NCBI RefSeq assembly: GCF_900103195.1
Contig: NZ_FMWU01000011.1
Span: 62,001-126,000 of the forward strand
DNA: 64,000 nt
Source of the DNA: Methylobacterium sp. UNC378MF
GTDB taxonomy: Bacteria; Pseudomonadota; Alphaproteobacteria; Rhizobiales; Beijerinckiaceae
Reading direction: 5' to 3'
Shown here: one piece after another, positions 24,818-37,165 of the stretch
Position numbering within the stretch: the first letter of the stretch is position 1
How the letters are laid out: the number at the start of each line of letters is the position of its first letter
Made by a program: the position numbers and the translations under genes
Notes under the pieces: generated by a model
The model's input: only the letters and a program-made list of their open reading frames with translations
What the model was told of the DNA's origin: nothing
The model's database searches: none

Positions 24818-25189
24818 ATGACCTTCAGGGTTCGGCATAGGCGTCCGGCCGGGGCGCGGGGCTGGTGGGCGCTCGTCGCCCGCATGCTCGCGCTCGTTCT
24901 GGCCCTGGCCGTCGCCACCCCCCCTGCCGGCCTCGCGGCGGATCTCGCCTTCCATGCGGGCGGCCATCACAGCCGAAGCCAGGGGCCGGTGCTCGACGCG
25001 CCGGCCGCGCCCGCGAATGTCGATCCAGGCCTCTCGGAGCACATCCATTGCGGCTGCCATCAGGCAGCCCGCCTGGAGGCGGCCGATGTCGCGCCCCCCG
25101 CGGTCCCGGGCCGGCCGCTGCCCGCCGCCCTCGCCCAGGGCCGCCCCTCCATCAGCCCCGACCGGCTGCCGCGGCCTCCGCGAGCGTGA
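24818..25189 (+). CDS. Putative exported His/Cys-containing protein next to metal efflux genes
   Basis: 123 aa. A basic start and hydrophobic segment (ALVARMLALVLALAVATPPA, about 18-37), then a polar region with FHAGGHHS and the compact metal-type motif HIHCGCHQ (about 75-82). The mix of His and Cys in a small exported protein, directly before an RND heavy-metal efflux pair, suggests a periplasmic metal-binding or sensing role. The family is not recognised. Confidence 0.55.
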   Translation: MTFRVRHRRPAGARGWWALVARMLALVLALAVATPPAGLAADLAFHAGGHHSRSQGPVLDAPAAPANVDPGLSEHIHCGCHQAARLEAADVAPPAVPGRPLPAALAQGRPSISPDRLPRPPRA

Positions 25190-25322
25190 GCTGACGCCGC
25201 CCGCTTGCGGCGCCCCGCCCGGACGCCGAACCGGCCTCCGGGTTCATCCTCACGACACCTGAACGGGACCGTCCGGGGCCGCTCCGCGCGGCCTGCCGGC
25301 GTCCCGGCCGAGCAGTTTTCCC

Positions 25323-26684
25323 ATGCGCATTGTCCTGTCCGTGGCCGTCGCCGCGGTGCTCCTGGCCGCCGGCATCGCACTCGGCGTCGCCGTTCCCGCC
25401 CTGCCCGACCTCCTCCGGCAGACCCTCGCGGCCGCCGGGCGCGCACGCGCGCCGGATGGCAGCCGCGATCATCAATACGCCGCCGCCGCACCGGACCGGC
25501 CGAAGGCCACGCCCGACGATCACGCGGGCGACGGTCCCGCGCATGGCGACCACGCAGACGCCGACCACGCGCATCGTGACGGTGAGGCCCACGACGAGGG
25601 CGCGATCCGAATGCGGCCCGATCAGGTCGCGGGCCAGGACATCACCACCCGGACGGTCACGGGCGGCACGCTGGCGCGCCACCTCCTCGTGCCCGGCACC
25701 ATCACCCCCGACACCGACCGGATCGCCCGGGTTCCGGCCCGGGTGGTCGGCACCGTCGCCGAGATGCGCAAGCGCCTCGGCGACGCCGTGCAGGTGAACG
25801 AGGTCGTCGCCATCCTCGACAGCCGCGAGGTCGCCGACGCCAAGAGCGAGTACCTCACCGCCCTGGTCCAGGCCGAGCTGCAGACGATCAACTTCGAGCG
25901 CCAGCAGAAGCTGCTCGCCTCGCGCAGCGCCTCGGAGGCCGCCTTCGAGACCGCTCGCGCCGCCTATCTGGAGAACCGGCTCCGGGTCGACCTCGCCCGA
26001 CAGAAGCTCTCCGCCCTGGGCCTCGACGCCGCCGAAGTCGCCGCCGCCCAGAAGCGCGACGAGGCCACGCCGAACCAGTCGAGCCTGCGCCGCTACCCCC
26101 TCCGGGCGCCGATCGCCGGCCGCATCGTCGAGCGCAAGGTCGATGTCGGCACGGCGGTCGGCAAGGAGGGCGATCCGGCGGACCTCTACACGGTGGCGGA
26201 TCTCTCGACCGTCTGGATCGAGCTGTCGGTGCCGACCCTCGACCTCGCCCAGGTGCGGGAGGGCGCCCGCGTCACGGTCACGCCCGGCCGGGCAGGGGAG
26301 CCGGAGCGCCGGGCGGAAGGCCGGGTGATCTTCGTCAGCCCCTTCCTCAACCCCGACACGCGCTCGGCCCGCGTGGTCGTCGCCCTGCCGAATGCCGACC
26401 TCGCGTGGCGGCCCGGCACCTTCGTCACCGCCGAGATCGAGATCGCGCAGGATGCGGTCCCGGTCCGGATCCCCAAGGCAGCCGTGCAGACGATCGAGGG
26501 CCGCAGCGTCGTCTTCGTGCGCAATCCGGACGGGTTCGAGAAGCGGCCGGTCACCCTCGGCCGGTCCGACGACGATTCCTACGAGGTCACCGCCGGGCTC
26601 GCGGCCGGGGCCGAGATCGCGGTCGGCAACTCCTTCCTTCTGAAGGCCGAGCTCGGCAAGGCCGACGCCGACCACGATCATTGA
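25323..26684 (+). CDS. RND efflux periplasmic adaptor (CzcB/CusB-like)
   Basis: 453 aa. N-terminal membrane anchor (residues 1-25), then a His/Asp-rich loop at about 67-90 (H67, H74, H77, H82, H84, H90) that can bind metal. It has the membrane-fusion-protein order: lipoyl half, alpha-hairpin (ALVQAELQTINFERQQKLLA), second lipoyl half (RYPLRAPIAGRIVERKVDVG), beta-barrel and membrane-proximal domain. It lies 12 bases before the pump gene. It links the inner-membrane pump to an outer-membrane channel. The metal is probably divalent (Co/Zn/Cd/Ni), inferred from the family. Confidence 0.9.
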   Translation: MRIVLSVAVAAVLLAAGIALGVAVPALPDLLRQTLAAAGRARAPDGSRDHQYAAAAPDRPKATPDDHAGDGPAHGDHADADHAHRDGEAHDEGAIRMRPDQVAGQDITTRTVTGGTLARHLLVPGTITPDTDRIARVPARVVGTVAEMRKRLGDAVQVNEVVAILDSREVADAKSEYLTALVQAELQTINFERQQKLLASRSASEAAFETARAAYLENRLRVDLARQKLSALGLDAAEVAAAQKRDEATPNQSSLRRYPLRAPIAGRIVERKVDVGTAVGKEGDPADLYTVADLSTVWIELSVPTLDLAQVREGARVTVTPGRAGEPERRAEGRVIFVSPFLNPDTRSARVVVALPNADLAWRPGTFVTAEIEIAQDAVPVRIPKAAVQTIEGRSVVFVRNPDGFEKRPVTLGRSDDDSYEVTAGLAAGAEIAVGNSFLLKAELGKADADHDH

Positions 26685-26696
26685 GGAATTGGGCCG

Positions 26697-29993
<3,297 letters not shown>

Positions 29994-30179
29994 GATGAGA
30001 GAGGGTGGACCATGCAGTTTGATCTGCTGATTGCGATAGCATTGGGCTCCAAAAAGCGATCATGACAGAATGGTAAAATTGCTGCTTTTCCAAGCCTGTA
30101 ATTGATGCTTGTATGGGGCGTCGCGGAAGGATTACAGATGGAGCGATTATGACTTGATCTGTGCTCGGAGTGAGATTTT

Positions 30180-32177
30180 ATGAGAATAGGTATTCGAAGG
30201 CGCCTCTATGTAGGCTTCGCTCTACTTGTTCTGATTGCTGGTTGTATCGGAGGGTACTCGGTCCATCAGCAGGATGTCGTCAGCGAGCAATACGATGTCC
30301 GCGGGCGCCTGGAGCAGATCGCGCGGACGATCCTGGTCGTCAACGGTCTCGCCGTGCGCCTCACCGGTTTCGGCGAGCAGTACCACCTCGCGCCCGCGCC
30401 CGAGCGGCTCGCCGTCCTGGAGCAGACGCGGCGCGAGATCGAGGAGACCGCCGAGAAGCTGATCGGGCTCGCGTTCGTCCAGGAGCGCCGCAAGCTCTAC
30501 GTCGAGATCCGCGACAAAGCCCGCACCTTGAAGCCGGAGCTGGATCGCCTCGCGGCGGCCGGCATCGCGTTGAGCCAGGCTAAGGCGCGCCTGTTCACGG
30601 GCGGCGACGAACTGACCAACGCGACCAACACCCTGGTGGCCGAGGTGCGCGCGCGCGCCAGCGAGTCGCTGCTCGGCCGTGCCCAGACCGCGGAGAGCGC
30701 CGTGCTGCTGGTCCGCGTCGCCAACTGGCGCTTCCTGGCGACCTTTGATACGAACGGGCCGGCCACTTTCGCGAAGAATGTCGAGAAGGCCGAAGCCGCT
30801 CTGAAGACCTTTCAGAATTCCGAGGGCGCCGCCGGCTTCGCCGCCTTGACCAAGGCGGTCATCGAGAGCCTGTCGGCCTACCGCACGAACTTCGAGGTGA
30901 CCGTGACGGCCCTGGACGGTCTGAAGTCGGTGTTCGAGACCGGCATCAAGCCGATCTCGACCCTGATCGACGCGCGCTGTGACGTCGCGCGCGACATGAT
31001 CGAGGCTGCGGTCGCGGAGAACGCCCGCACCGTGGACGCCGCGGTGGCACGCGCGCGCAACGTCCAGATCATCCTGGTCGGGCTCGCGCTCGGACTGGGC
31101 GGGGCGCTGGCCGTGCTGATCGCGCGCAGCATCATCGGGCCGATCGCCGGCATGACCGCGGCGATGAAGCGGCTGGCCGAGGGCGACACCGCCGTCGTGG
31201 TGCCCTCTCAGGACGCCACCGACGAGATGGGCGCCATGGCCAAGGCCGTCGAGGTGTTCCGCCAGAACGCCCTTACCCAGGCCGAGTTGGAGGCCGCCCA
31301 GGCCGCCGACCAGGCGGCCCGCCGGCGTCGGGCCGACCGTGTCGAGCAGCTCGTCCGTACCTTCCAGCAGAAGATCGCCCAGGCGCTGGACATCGTTACC
31401 TCGGCGGCGATGGAACTCGACGCCACCGCCCGCTCCATGACCCGGGTGGCCGACGACACTAACAGCCAGGCGGTGGCCTCCAGCGCCGCCGCCGAGCAGA
31501 CCGCTTCCAACGTCCAGACAGTGGCGGCCGCGGCCGAGGAGATGGTGTCGTCGCTCCAGGAGATCGAGCGGCAGGTGGTCCGCTCCAACGCGGTCGCCAC
31601 CCATGCCGCCCAGGAGGCGGAGGCGACCAATGCCGCCATGGCGGGCCTGCGCGCGGCCGCCGAGCAGATCGGCGCGGCGGTGACGACGATCACCGGCATC
31701 GCCGATCAGACGAACCTGCTGGCGCTTAACGCGACCATCGAGGCGGCCAGGGCCGGCGAGGCGGGCCGGGGCTTCGCGGTGGTGGCCGCCGAGGTGAGGG
31801 CGCTGGCGGGCCAGACCGCCAAGGCGACCGACGAGATCGGCGGGCAGATCGCGGCGATCCAGGCGGCGACCGGTCAGGCTGCGGAGGCGATGGCGCAGAT
31901 CGCCCAGACGATCGCGAGCGTGAGCGAGATCAGCGGCTCGATCGCCTCGACGGTGGTGGAGCAGACGGCGGCCACGGGCGAGATCTCGCGCAATGCCGGC
32001 GAGGCGGCCAAGGGCACGCAGGACGTTTCGGCCACGGTAGCCCGGGTCCGGGCGGCGGCGGGTGAGACCGGCGGTGCGGCCGCGCAGGTGCTCAACGCAG
32101 CCGCCGAGCTGGCCAAGCAGTCGATGGCCGTCAAGCAGGAGGTGGACGGCTTCCTGAGCGACATCCAGGCCGCATGA
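30180..32177 (+). CDS. Methyl-accepting chemotaxis protein
   Basis: 665 aa. Membrane helix at about 10-28, a periplasmic helical sensor domain (about 30-290), a second helix ([20 protein letters not shown], about 297-316), HAMP (about 317-375) and the signalling domain. The tip [20 protein letters not shown] and [20 protein letters not shown] is the CheA/CheW-binding hairpin. The C-terminus ends DIQAA without the NWETF pentapeptide. An A/T-rich promoter region lies at 29994-30179. The ligand is unknown; position after the metal pump is suggestive only. Confidence 0.92.
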   Translation: MRIGIRRRLYVGFALLVLIAGCIGGYSVHQQDVVSEQYDVRGRLEQIARTILVVNGLAVRLTGFGEQYHLAPAPERLAVLEQTRREIEETAEKLIGLAFVQERRKLYVEIRDKARTLKPELDRLAAAGIALSQAKARLFTGGDELTNATNTLVAEVRARASESLLGRAQTAESAVLLVRVANWRFLATFDTNGPATFAKNVEKAEAALKTFQNSEGAAGFAALTKAVIESLSAYRTNFEVTVTALDGLKSVFETGIKPISTLIDARCDVARDMIEAAVAENARTVDAAVARARNVQIILVGLALGLGGALAVLIARSIIGPIAGMTAAMKRLAEGDTAVVVPSQDATDEMGAMAKAVEVFRQNALTQAELEAAQAADQAARRRRADRVEQLVRTFQQKIAQALDIVTSAAMELDATARSMTRVADDTNSQAVASSAAAEQTASNVQTVAAAAEEMVSSLQEIERQVVRSNAVATHAAQEAEATNAAMAGLRAAAEQIGAAVTTITGIADQTNLLALNATIEAARAGEAGRGFAVVAAEVRALAGQTAKATDEIGGQIAAIQAATGQAAEAMAQIAQTIASVSEISGSIASTVVEQTAATGEISRNAGEAAKGTQDVSATVARVRAAAGETGGAAAQVLNAAAELAKQSMAVKQEVDGFLSDIQAA

Positions 32178-32211
32178 GACGGCGGGACCGCCGGGGCGCG
32201 CCGGTTCCCCG

Positions 32212-32355
32212 TCAAGCGGGCAGGATGTGCAGCATCCCGCCTATCATGCCGAGGGCCCCGAAGCCGATCAGCCCTGCGGCGATGTACAACCGCATCCGGC
32301 TCCCATCGGCGGAGGACGGCAGGTGGGAATCGTCAGGCGGGTCGAACCAATCCAT
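32212..32355 (-). CDS. Small membrane protein, 47 aa
   Basis: Acidic start MDWFDPPDDSHLPSSADGSR followed by one hydrophobic helix (LYIAAGLIGFGALGMIGGML). The order polar-then-membrane places the acidic part on one side of the inner membrane. The ribosome-binding site is weak, so this is moderate confidence. It converges on the chemoreceptor gene. Confidence 0.5.
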   Translation of the reverse strand: MDWFDPPDDSHLPSSADGSRMRLYIAAGLIGFGALGMIGGMLHILPA

Positions 32356-32786
32356 CGGGTAAATGCATCCAGCGATCGCTTCGGGTGGCTTCGGAAGGCG
32401 CCGCCCTAGGCCAGCCCGATGACAGCGGGATGACCGATCCGCCGAAGCGGAGGGGGCCGTGCGGCCCGCCGATGCACATTCCGTGCTGCCCCTACGGATT
32501 CACGAGCGGCATGTTCACCGCCTTGGTGTGCACCTGGACGCTGGCGCCTGCCCTGGGGCGCGGCTCCTCCAGCGCGCCGCCCGCCAGCGCCGCCTCGATG
32601 TCGGTCAGCACAGGATGCGCTTGATCGCCGTCACCGTGGCGGGGATGTCGTGGTGCGCGCCGCGCATCCCGGGCGACCCCATTGCGCCGTCCGTCCGGCT
32701 GCCGCCTCGGCCCTTCACGGCCGAGGCTCCGGCTTCGATGCCGGGCTTGCCGACCGGCCCGGGATCGCACCGCGGCGGGACGCGAA
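32356..32786. other. Intergenic region with decayed-looking coding fragments
   Basis: 431 bases without an intact gene. On the minus strand, two partial frames follow each other: one ending DIPATVTAIKRIL then a stop, and one continuing LTDIEAALAGGALEEPRP to VNMPLVNP. They look like pieces of one small protein split by a frameshift, but no start or family can be shown. Confidence 0.3.
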
Positions 32787-33095
32787 TCAGCGACGGTCCG
32801 GGGTCCCGGCCGAGCCGCCGGCCTTATCGCCGCCCGGCTGGAAGCCGGCCGCATTCGGCGGCCCCTTCATCCGTCCGTCCTGCTTCGGCATCTCCGAGCC
32901 CGGAGATCCGGTCGTGCCCGTCGTGTCGCTCCTGCCGGCATCGCTCTTGCCGGGAAAGCCGGCCGCGTTGGGCGAGCCCTGCATGCGGGCACCGTGCGGT
33001 GCCTGGCCGCCGGCGGCACCGGGATTTTCCGCGGCCGTGGCTGCCGCAGCCGTCGCCAGGAGGCCGACGGCGGTCAGGGTGATCAACGTCTTCAT
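32787..33095 (-). CDS. Small secreted repeat protein
   Basis: 102 aa. Signal peptide MKTLITLTAVGLLATAAAAT with an AAAE cleavage site. The mature part has two copies of a short unit, MQGSPNAAGFPGK and MKGPPNAAGFQPG, separated by a Ser/Thr/Gly-rich spacer. No Cys. GAGGAT precedes the ATG. Function unknown; a small exported disordered protein. A strong 17-bp hairpin lies in its upstream leader. Confidence 0.65.
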   Translation of the reverse strand: MKTLITLTAVGLLATAAAATAAENPGAAGGQAPHGARMQGSPNAAGFPGKSDAGRSDTTGTTGSPGSEMPKQDGRMKGPPNAAGFQPGGDKAGGSAGTPDRR

Positions 33096-33110
33096 GCGCG
33101 AATCCTCAAG

Positions 33111-33150
33111 CGTTTCCCCAGGACGCCTCTTCGGGCGTCCTGGGGAAACG
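33111..33150 (-). promoter_or_regulatory. Perfect 17-bp leader hairpin with UUCG-type loop
   Basis: Arms 33111-33127 and 33134-33150 are perfectly complementary, and the loop contains the stable C(UUCG)G tetraloop when read on the plus strand. The hairpin begins 15 bases before the start of the minus-strand gene at 33095, just upstream of its ribosome-binding site. It could be an attenuator, an RNA-stabilising leader or a terminator against transcription from either side. Confidence 0.5.
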
Positions 33151-33402
33151 CGACCGGACGGATCCCGTTCACGCCCGGCCGGATTGGGCCGCGGGACATA
33201 ACCTGCTGCGATGCAATATTTCTGCGTCGGTTTTGGCGAGACGGTACGATCCTGATGACGATGTACTGATTTACATTCAATCGGGCGTCGAGACGAGCAA
33301 TTGCAATCGGGCGAAGAATCTGATTGAATATTCGGATACGTTGCAGCCCATCACTGTGATTGAATTCACCTGCGGCCTATCGGCTCCGTGAGGAGGTCGA
33401 AC

Positions 33403-33516
33403 ATGTACGCTTTGGCCAAGTCCAAAGAAAGAACCGATTGGGAACTGGTTGGTGTCTTCGGCGGATGGATCGTCTTCGAGATCGTGATCCTGATGCTGTG
33501 CTTGGTCTCGATGTAA
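33403..33516 (+). CDS. Small membrane protein, 37 aa, with ideal ribosome-binding site
   Basis: A perfect AGGAGGT sits 6-12 bases before the ATG. The peptide is MYALAKSKERTDWELVGVFG followed by a hydrophobic helix (WIVFEIVILMLCLVSM) to the stop. The basic start and single helix indicate an inner-membrane peptide with its N-terminus inside. It is the nearest gene upstream of the large operon starting at 33712 and runs in the same direction; a link to that operon is inference. Confidence 0.72.
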   Translation: MYALAKSKERTDWELVGVFGGWIVFEIVILMLCLVSM

Positions 33517-33711
33517 GCAGTCTCGGAAATACAGCCGTTTTGGATCGCCTGATGCCGCGCGGACGGACTGGATGACCGCTCCGGGTCGCCACCTGAGCCG
33601 TCGATGCTTGGAGAGGCTCGGGGGCGCTTGAGAGATCCGCCCGTGCCGGGGCATGGTCTGCCGATCGCAGGAGGCGTCGGCAGGGCCGGCGCGACGGCAG
33701 GGGACGGGTGC

Positions 33712-34821
33712 ATGGCGAAGGCGGTGCGGGCGGGCGGTGATCGCGAGGCGCGTCAGAGACCCCCCGCCGAGGACGTCCACGCCGCGGAACTCGCGCGCCT
33801 GCGCGCCGAGGATTCGGCGCCGCGACCGCCCGGATGGCAGCTCTCGCTCCAGGCCGTCCGGCGCTTCATCTGCGGTGACGGCGCGACCCCCGCCAAGGTG
33901 GTCTGCGCGCCCGCGCTGGTGGAGCGGGCCATGGTCACCCTCGCCACCTCCCGGGCCCTCCTGCTGATCGGCGAGCCCGGGACCGCCAAGAGCCTGCTCT
34001 CGGAACTCCTCGCGGCGGCGATCAGCGGGTGCTCGACCCTGACGATCCAGGGCGGCGCGTCGCTGACCGAGGACCAGATCCGCTACGGCTGGAACTACGC
34101 GCTGCTCGTCGCCGAGGGGCCGAGCCCGCGCGCCCTGGTGCCCGGCGCCCTCCATACCGGCCTCAGCGAGGGGCGGATCGTCCGCTTCGAGGAGCTGACC
34201 CGCTGCCCGCTGGAAGTGCAGGACAGCCTGCTCTCGGTCCTGTCCGACCGGGTGCTCGCCGTGCCCGAACTCACCGGCGCCGACGGGATGGTCTACGCCC
34301 GGGAGGGCTTCAACCTGATCGCCACGGCCAACACCCGCGACCGGGGCGTCAACGAGATGTCGGCGGCCCTCAAGCGCCGGTTCGGCTTCGAGACCGTGTT
34401 CCCGATCGCCGATCTCGAGGCCGAGCTCGCCCTGGTGCAGCGCGAGGCCACCGCACTGCTGACCCGCTCCGGCGTGCCCCGCAGCCCGGATCCGGAGGTG
34501 CTCGAACTCCTCGTGACCTGCTTCCGGGAGCTGCGCGAGGCCGTGGACACGGAGGGTACGGGCATGGAGCGGCTCTCGTCCGTGATGAGCACCGCGGAGG
34601 CGGTCAGCGTCGCCCACGCCATCGGGGTGAAGGGTCATTTCCTGCGGGGCGATGCCGGCCAGCCGGAGGACATCGTCGCCTGCCTCGCCGGCACCGCGGC
34701 CAAGGACGACGCCGAGGATCTCGCCCGCCTGCGCCGCTATCTCGACCAGCGCGTCAGCCGCCGCTCCGGCGCGGCGTGGCGCCAGCTCTACGCGGCGCGG
34801 CACCTCCTCACCCCGCAATGA
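33712..34821 (+). CDS. MoxR-type AAA+ ATPase (YehL-like)
   Basis: 369 aa, first gene of the large operon. The ATG follows AGGGGACGGG; the frame upstream is not protein-like. Walker A GEPGTAKS is at residues 87-94. The Walker B position reads RIVRFEELTRC, so the usual Asp is replaced by Glu. Sensor 1 is in FNLIATANTRDRGVNEM and the arginine-rich second region in AALKRRFGFETVF. This is the form seen in E. coli YehL. MoxR AAA+ proteins act with VWA partners as chaperone-like remodelling machines; a VWA gene (44967) is in this operon. It overlaps the next gene by 4 bases. Confidence 0.88.
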   Translation: MAKAVRAGGDREARQRPPAEDVHAAELARLRAEDSAPRPPGWQLSLQAVRRFICGDGATPAKVVCAPALVERAMVTLATSRALLLIGEPGTAKSLLSELLAAAISGCSTLTIQGGASLTEDQIRYGWNYALLVAEGPSPRALVPGALHTGLSEGRIVRFEELTRCPLEVQDSLLSVLSDRVLAVPELTGADGMVYAREGFNLIATANTRDRGVNEMSAALKRRFGFETVFPIADLEAELALVQREATALLTRSGVPRSPDPEVLELLVTCFRELREAVDTEGTGMERLSSVMSTAEAVSVAHAIGVKGHFLRGDAGQPEDIVACLAGTAAKDDAEDLARLRRYLDQRVSRRSGAAWRQLYAARHLLTPQ

Positions 34822-37118
34822 GCGGTGCCGCGCCGGATCCCGGCCGCCTGACCGTCATCGGCGTGCGCCACCATTCCCCGGCCTGCGCCGGGCTCGTCCG
34901 GCGCACGATCGCGGCTTTGCGGCCGGCCTTCGTGCTGATCGAGGGGCCGGTCGACTTCAACCCGCACCTGCCGGACCTCGCCCTTGGCCACGACCTGCCG
35001 GTGGCGATCTTCTCGTTCCGGGCGGATTCGGCGGGCAGCGCCGCCTCCTACACGCCGTTCTGCGCCTTCTCGCCGGAATGGCAGGCCCTGGAGGCGGGCC
35101 GGGCGGTGGGTGCCGAGACGCTGTTCTGCGACCTGCCGGCCTGGGATCCGGCCTTCGGGCGCCGCGCCAACCGCTACGCCGATCCGCACGGGGCCCGCGC
35201 GGAGGCGGCCGAGCGGGCGCTCGCCGCCGCCCTCGGCGTCGCCGACCAGGACGCCCTCTGGGACGTCCTCGCCGAGGCGGCGCCCGAGGCGGAGCTGCCG
35301 GCCCGGCTCGACCGCTACTTCGCCCTGCTGCGCCCGCCGGGCACGGACGATCCCGCCGAAGAGGCCCGCGAGCGCTTCATGGGCGCCTACGCGGCCCACG
35401 CCCTGCGCACGGCCGGCGACCGGCCGGTCGTCCTCGTCTGCGGCGGCTGGCACGCGGACGCCGTCCGGCGCCACGCCGCGCGGGCGGACGGGACCCGGCC
35501 CGAGCCGGCGCCGCCGGAGCCGGACCTGCGCACCGGCAGCTACGTGGTGCCCTACGCCTATCCCCGCCTCGACCGGTTCTCGGGCTACGCGGCCGGCATG
35601 CCGGCCCCGGGCTACTACGAGCGCGTCGCCGCCGCCGGCCTCGCCCCCGCGGCCGACTGGGCGATGACCGCGATCACCGCGGCCCTGCGCGAGGCCGGGC
35701 AGGTCGTCTCCACCGCCGACCGCATCGCCTGGCGGGTCCACGCCGAGGCCCTCGCCCGGCTGCGCGCCCATCCGGCGATCCTGCGCGCCGACCTGATCGA
35801 CGCGGCCCTCGCCGCCCTGGTGAAGGACGCCCTCGACCGCCCGCCCGCCTGGGCGGCCGGCGGCGCCGCACCCGGCCACCCCGCGCTCGCCGCGATGCTG
35901 CGGGCGCTCAGCGGCCGGCGCGAGGGACGCCTCGCCCCCGGCACCCGTCAGCCGCCCCTCGTGGCCGACGTCGCCGAGCGCCTGCGCGCCGCCGACCTGG
36001 AACCGGGGCCGGCGCGCCGCCGCATCGATCTCGACTGGGCCGAGCCGGGCGACCGGGCGCGGGCGCACCTGCTCCACCGGCTGGTGCTGCTCGGGCTGCC
36101 GGGGATCGCCCGAGAGGGGCCGGACCGGGCCGAGCCCGGCCTGCCGCGGGAGCGCTTCACGCTCGTGCGCCACCCGCACTGGCTCGGCGCCCTGATCGAG
36201 GCCTCGGTCTGGGGCGGAACCCTGGAGATGGCCGCGTCCGCCCGGATCACCGCCCGGGTCGAGGCGGAGCCCGACTCCGTCGACGTCCTCACCCGGGCCC
36301 TGTCCGACGCGCTGTTCGCCGGCCTGACCCTGGAGGGGGAGCTGCTGGCCCGCCTGAGCGCGGGCATCGCGGCGGCGCACGACGCCGCCGCCCTGGGCGC
36401 CGCCGGGGCCGGGATCGTGCGGCTGTACCGGTTCGGCGACGCCTTCGCGCCGGCCCGGCCGGCCCTCGCCCGCCTCTGCGCCGCCCTGGCTGCCCGGGCG
36501 CTGTTCGTCGTCGAGGGCATCCGGGAGCCCCGTGCGGGGCTCGGCGCCATCCCCCTGGTCCTCGCCTGCCGCGACCTGTTCCGCGAGGCCGGCGCGGACG
36601 TTCCGGGCCTCGACGACCTGCGCGGGCCCTTCGCCGCGATGCTCGGCCGGCGCCTCGCCGATCCGGAGACGCCCCCGGCCCTCGCCGGGGCGGCGCTCGG
36701 CTTCCGGGTCGCCTGCGGGGCGGCCGGATCGGACCCGGAGGCCGCCCTGGCCCGGCTGCGCCGCTTCGGCCTGCCGGCGACGCTGGGCGACTTCCTCGCC
36801 GGCCTGTTCGCCCTCGCCCGCGAGGAGATCGCCGCCGACGCCACCCTGGCGTCCGTCGAGGGGCTGGTGGCCGCCTGGGGCGACGCGGATTTTCTGCGGG
36901 CGCTGCCGTCTCTGCGGATGGCCTTCTCGTGGTTCCCGCCGCGGGAGCGCGAGCGCATCGCCGTCGCGATCCTGCGCCGGAGCGGCCTCGGCGCGGCCCG
37001 GGCCGAGGTCGAGGCCCTGGCCTGGATGCGCCAGCGCGCGCGCCCGGCCGACCAGGCGGAGGCCCTGGCCCGCGAGGCGCGGGTGGCCGCGCGGCTCGCC
37101 CGCTACGGGTTGACCTGA
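34818..37118 (+). CDS. DUF5682 family protein (YehM-like)
   Basis: 766 aa, cytoplasmic. The N-terminal part begins VIGVRHHSPACAGLVRRTIA and continues FVLIEGPVDFNPHLPDLAL and IFSFRADSAGSAASYTPFCA, the characteristic opening of DUF5682. A conserved His/Trp stretch (VLVCGGWHADAVRRH) follows at about 200-215. The C-terminal half is a long helical array. The catalytic or binding role of DUF5682 is not established. The ATG overlaps the stop of the MoxR gene. In E. coli, the matching gene yehM lies beside yehL. Confidence 0.85.
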   Translation: MSGAAPDPGRLTVIGVRHHSPACAGLVRRTIAALRPAFVLIEGPVDFNPHLPDLALGHDLPVAIFSFRADSAGSAASYTPFCAFSPEWQALEAGRAVGAETLFCDLPAWDPAFGRRANRYADPHGARAEAAERALAAALGVADQDALWDVLAEAAPEAELPARLDRYFALLRPPGTDDPAEEARERFMGAYAAHALRTAGDRPVVLVCGGWHADAVRRHAARADGTRPEPAPPEPDLRTGSYVVPYAYPRLDRFSGYAAGMPAPGYYERVAAAGLAPAADWAMTAITAALREAGQVVSTADRIAWRVHAEALARLRAHPAILRADLIDAALAALVKDALDRPPAWAAGGAAPGHPALAAMLRALSGRREGRLAPGTRQPPLVADVAERLRAADLEPGPARRRIDLDWAEPGDRARAHLLHRLVLLGLPGIAREGPDRAEPGLPRERFTLVRHPHWLGALIEASVWGGTLEMAASARITARVEAEPDSVDVLTRALSDALFAGLTLEGELLARLSAGIAAAHDAAALGAAGAGIVRLYRFGDAFAPARPALARLCAALAARALFVVEGIREPRAGLGAIPLVLACRDLFREAGADVPGLDDLRGPFAAMLGRRLADPETPPALAGAALGFRVACGAAGSDPEAALARLRRFGLPATLGDFLAGLFALAREEIAADATLASVEGLVAAWGDADFLRALPSLRMAFSWFPPRERERIAVAILRRSGLGAARAEVEALAWMRQRARPADQAEALAREARVAARLARYGLT

Positions 37119-37165
37119 GACGCGACAAGGAAAATTTTACCGCCGCGCCACGGGGAGAGGACTGC

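Noticed and set aside
34652..37165. Open frame that would extend the first WGR-DUF4132 protein by about 840 residues upstream
   Set aside because: The translation is Arg/Pro/Gly-rich and is a shadow of the DUF5682 gene; a good ribosome-binding site and the WGR domain start at 37166.
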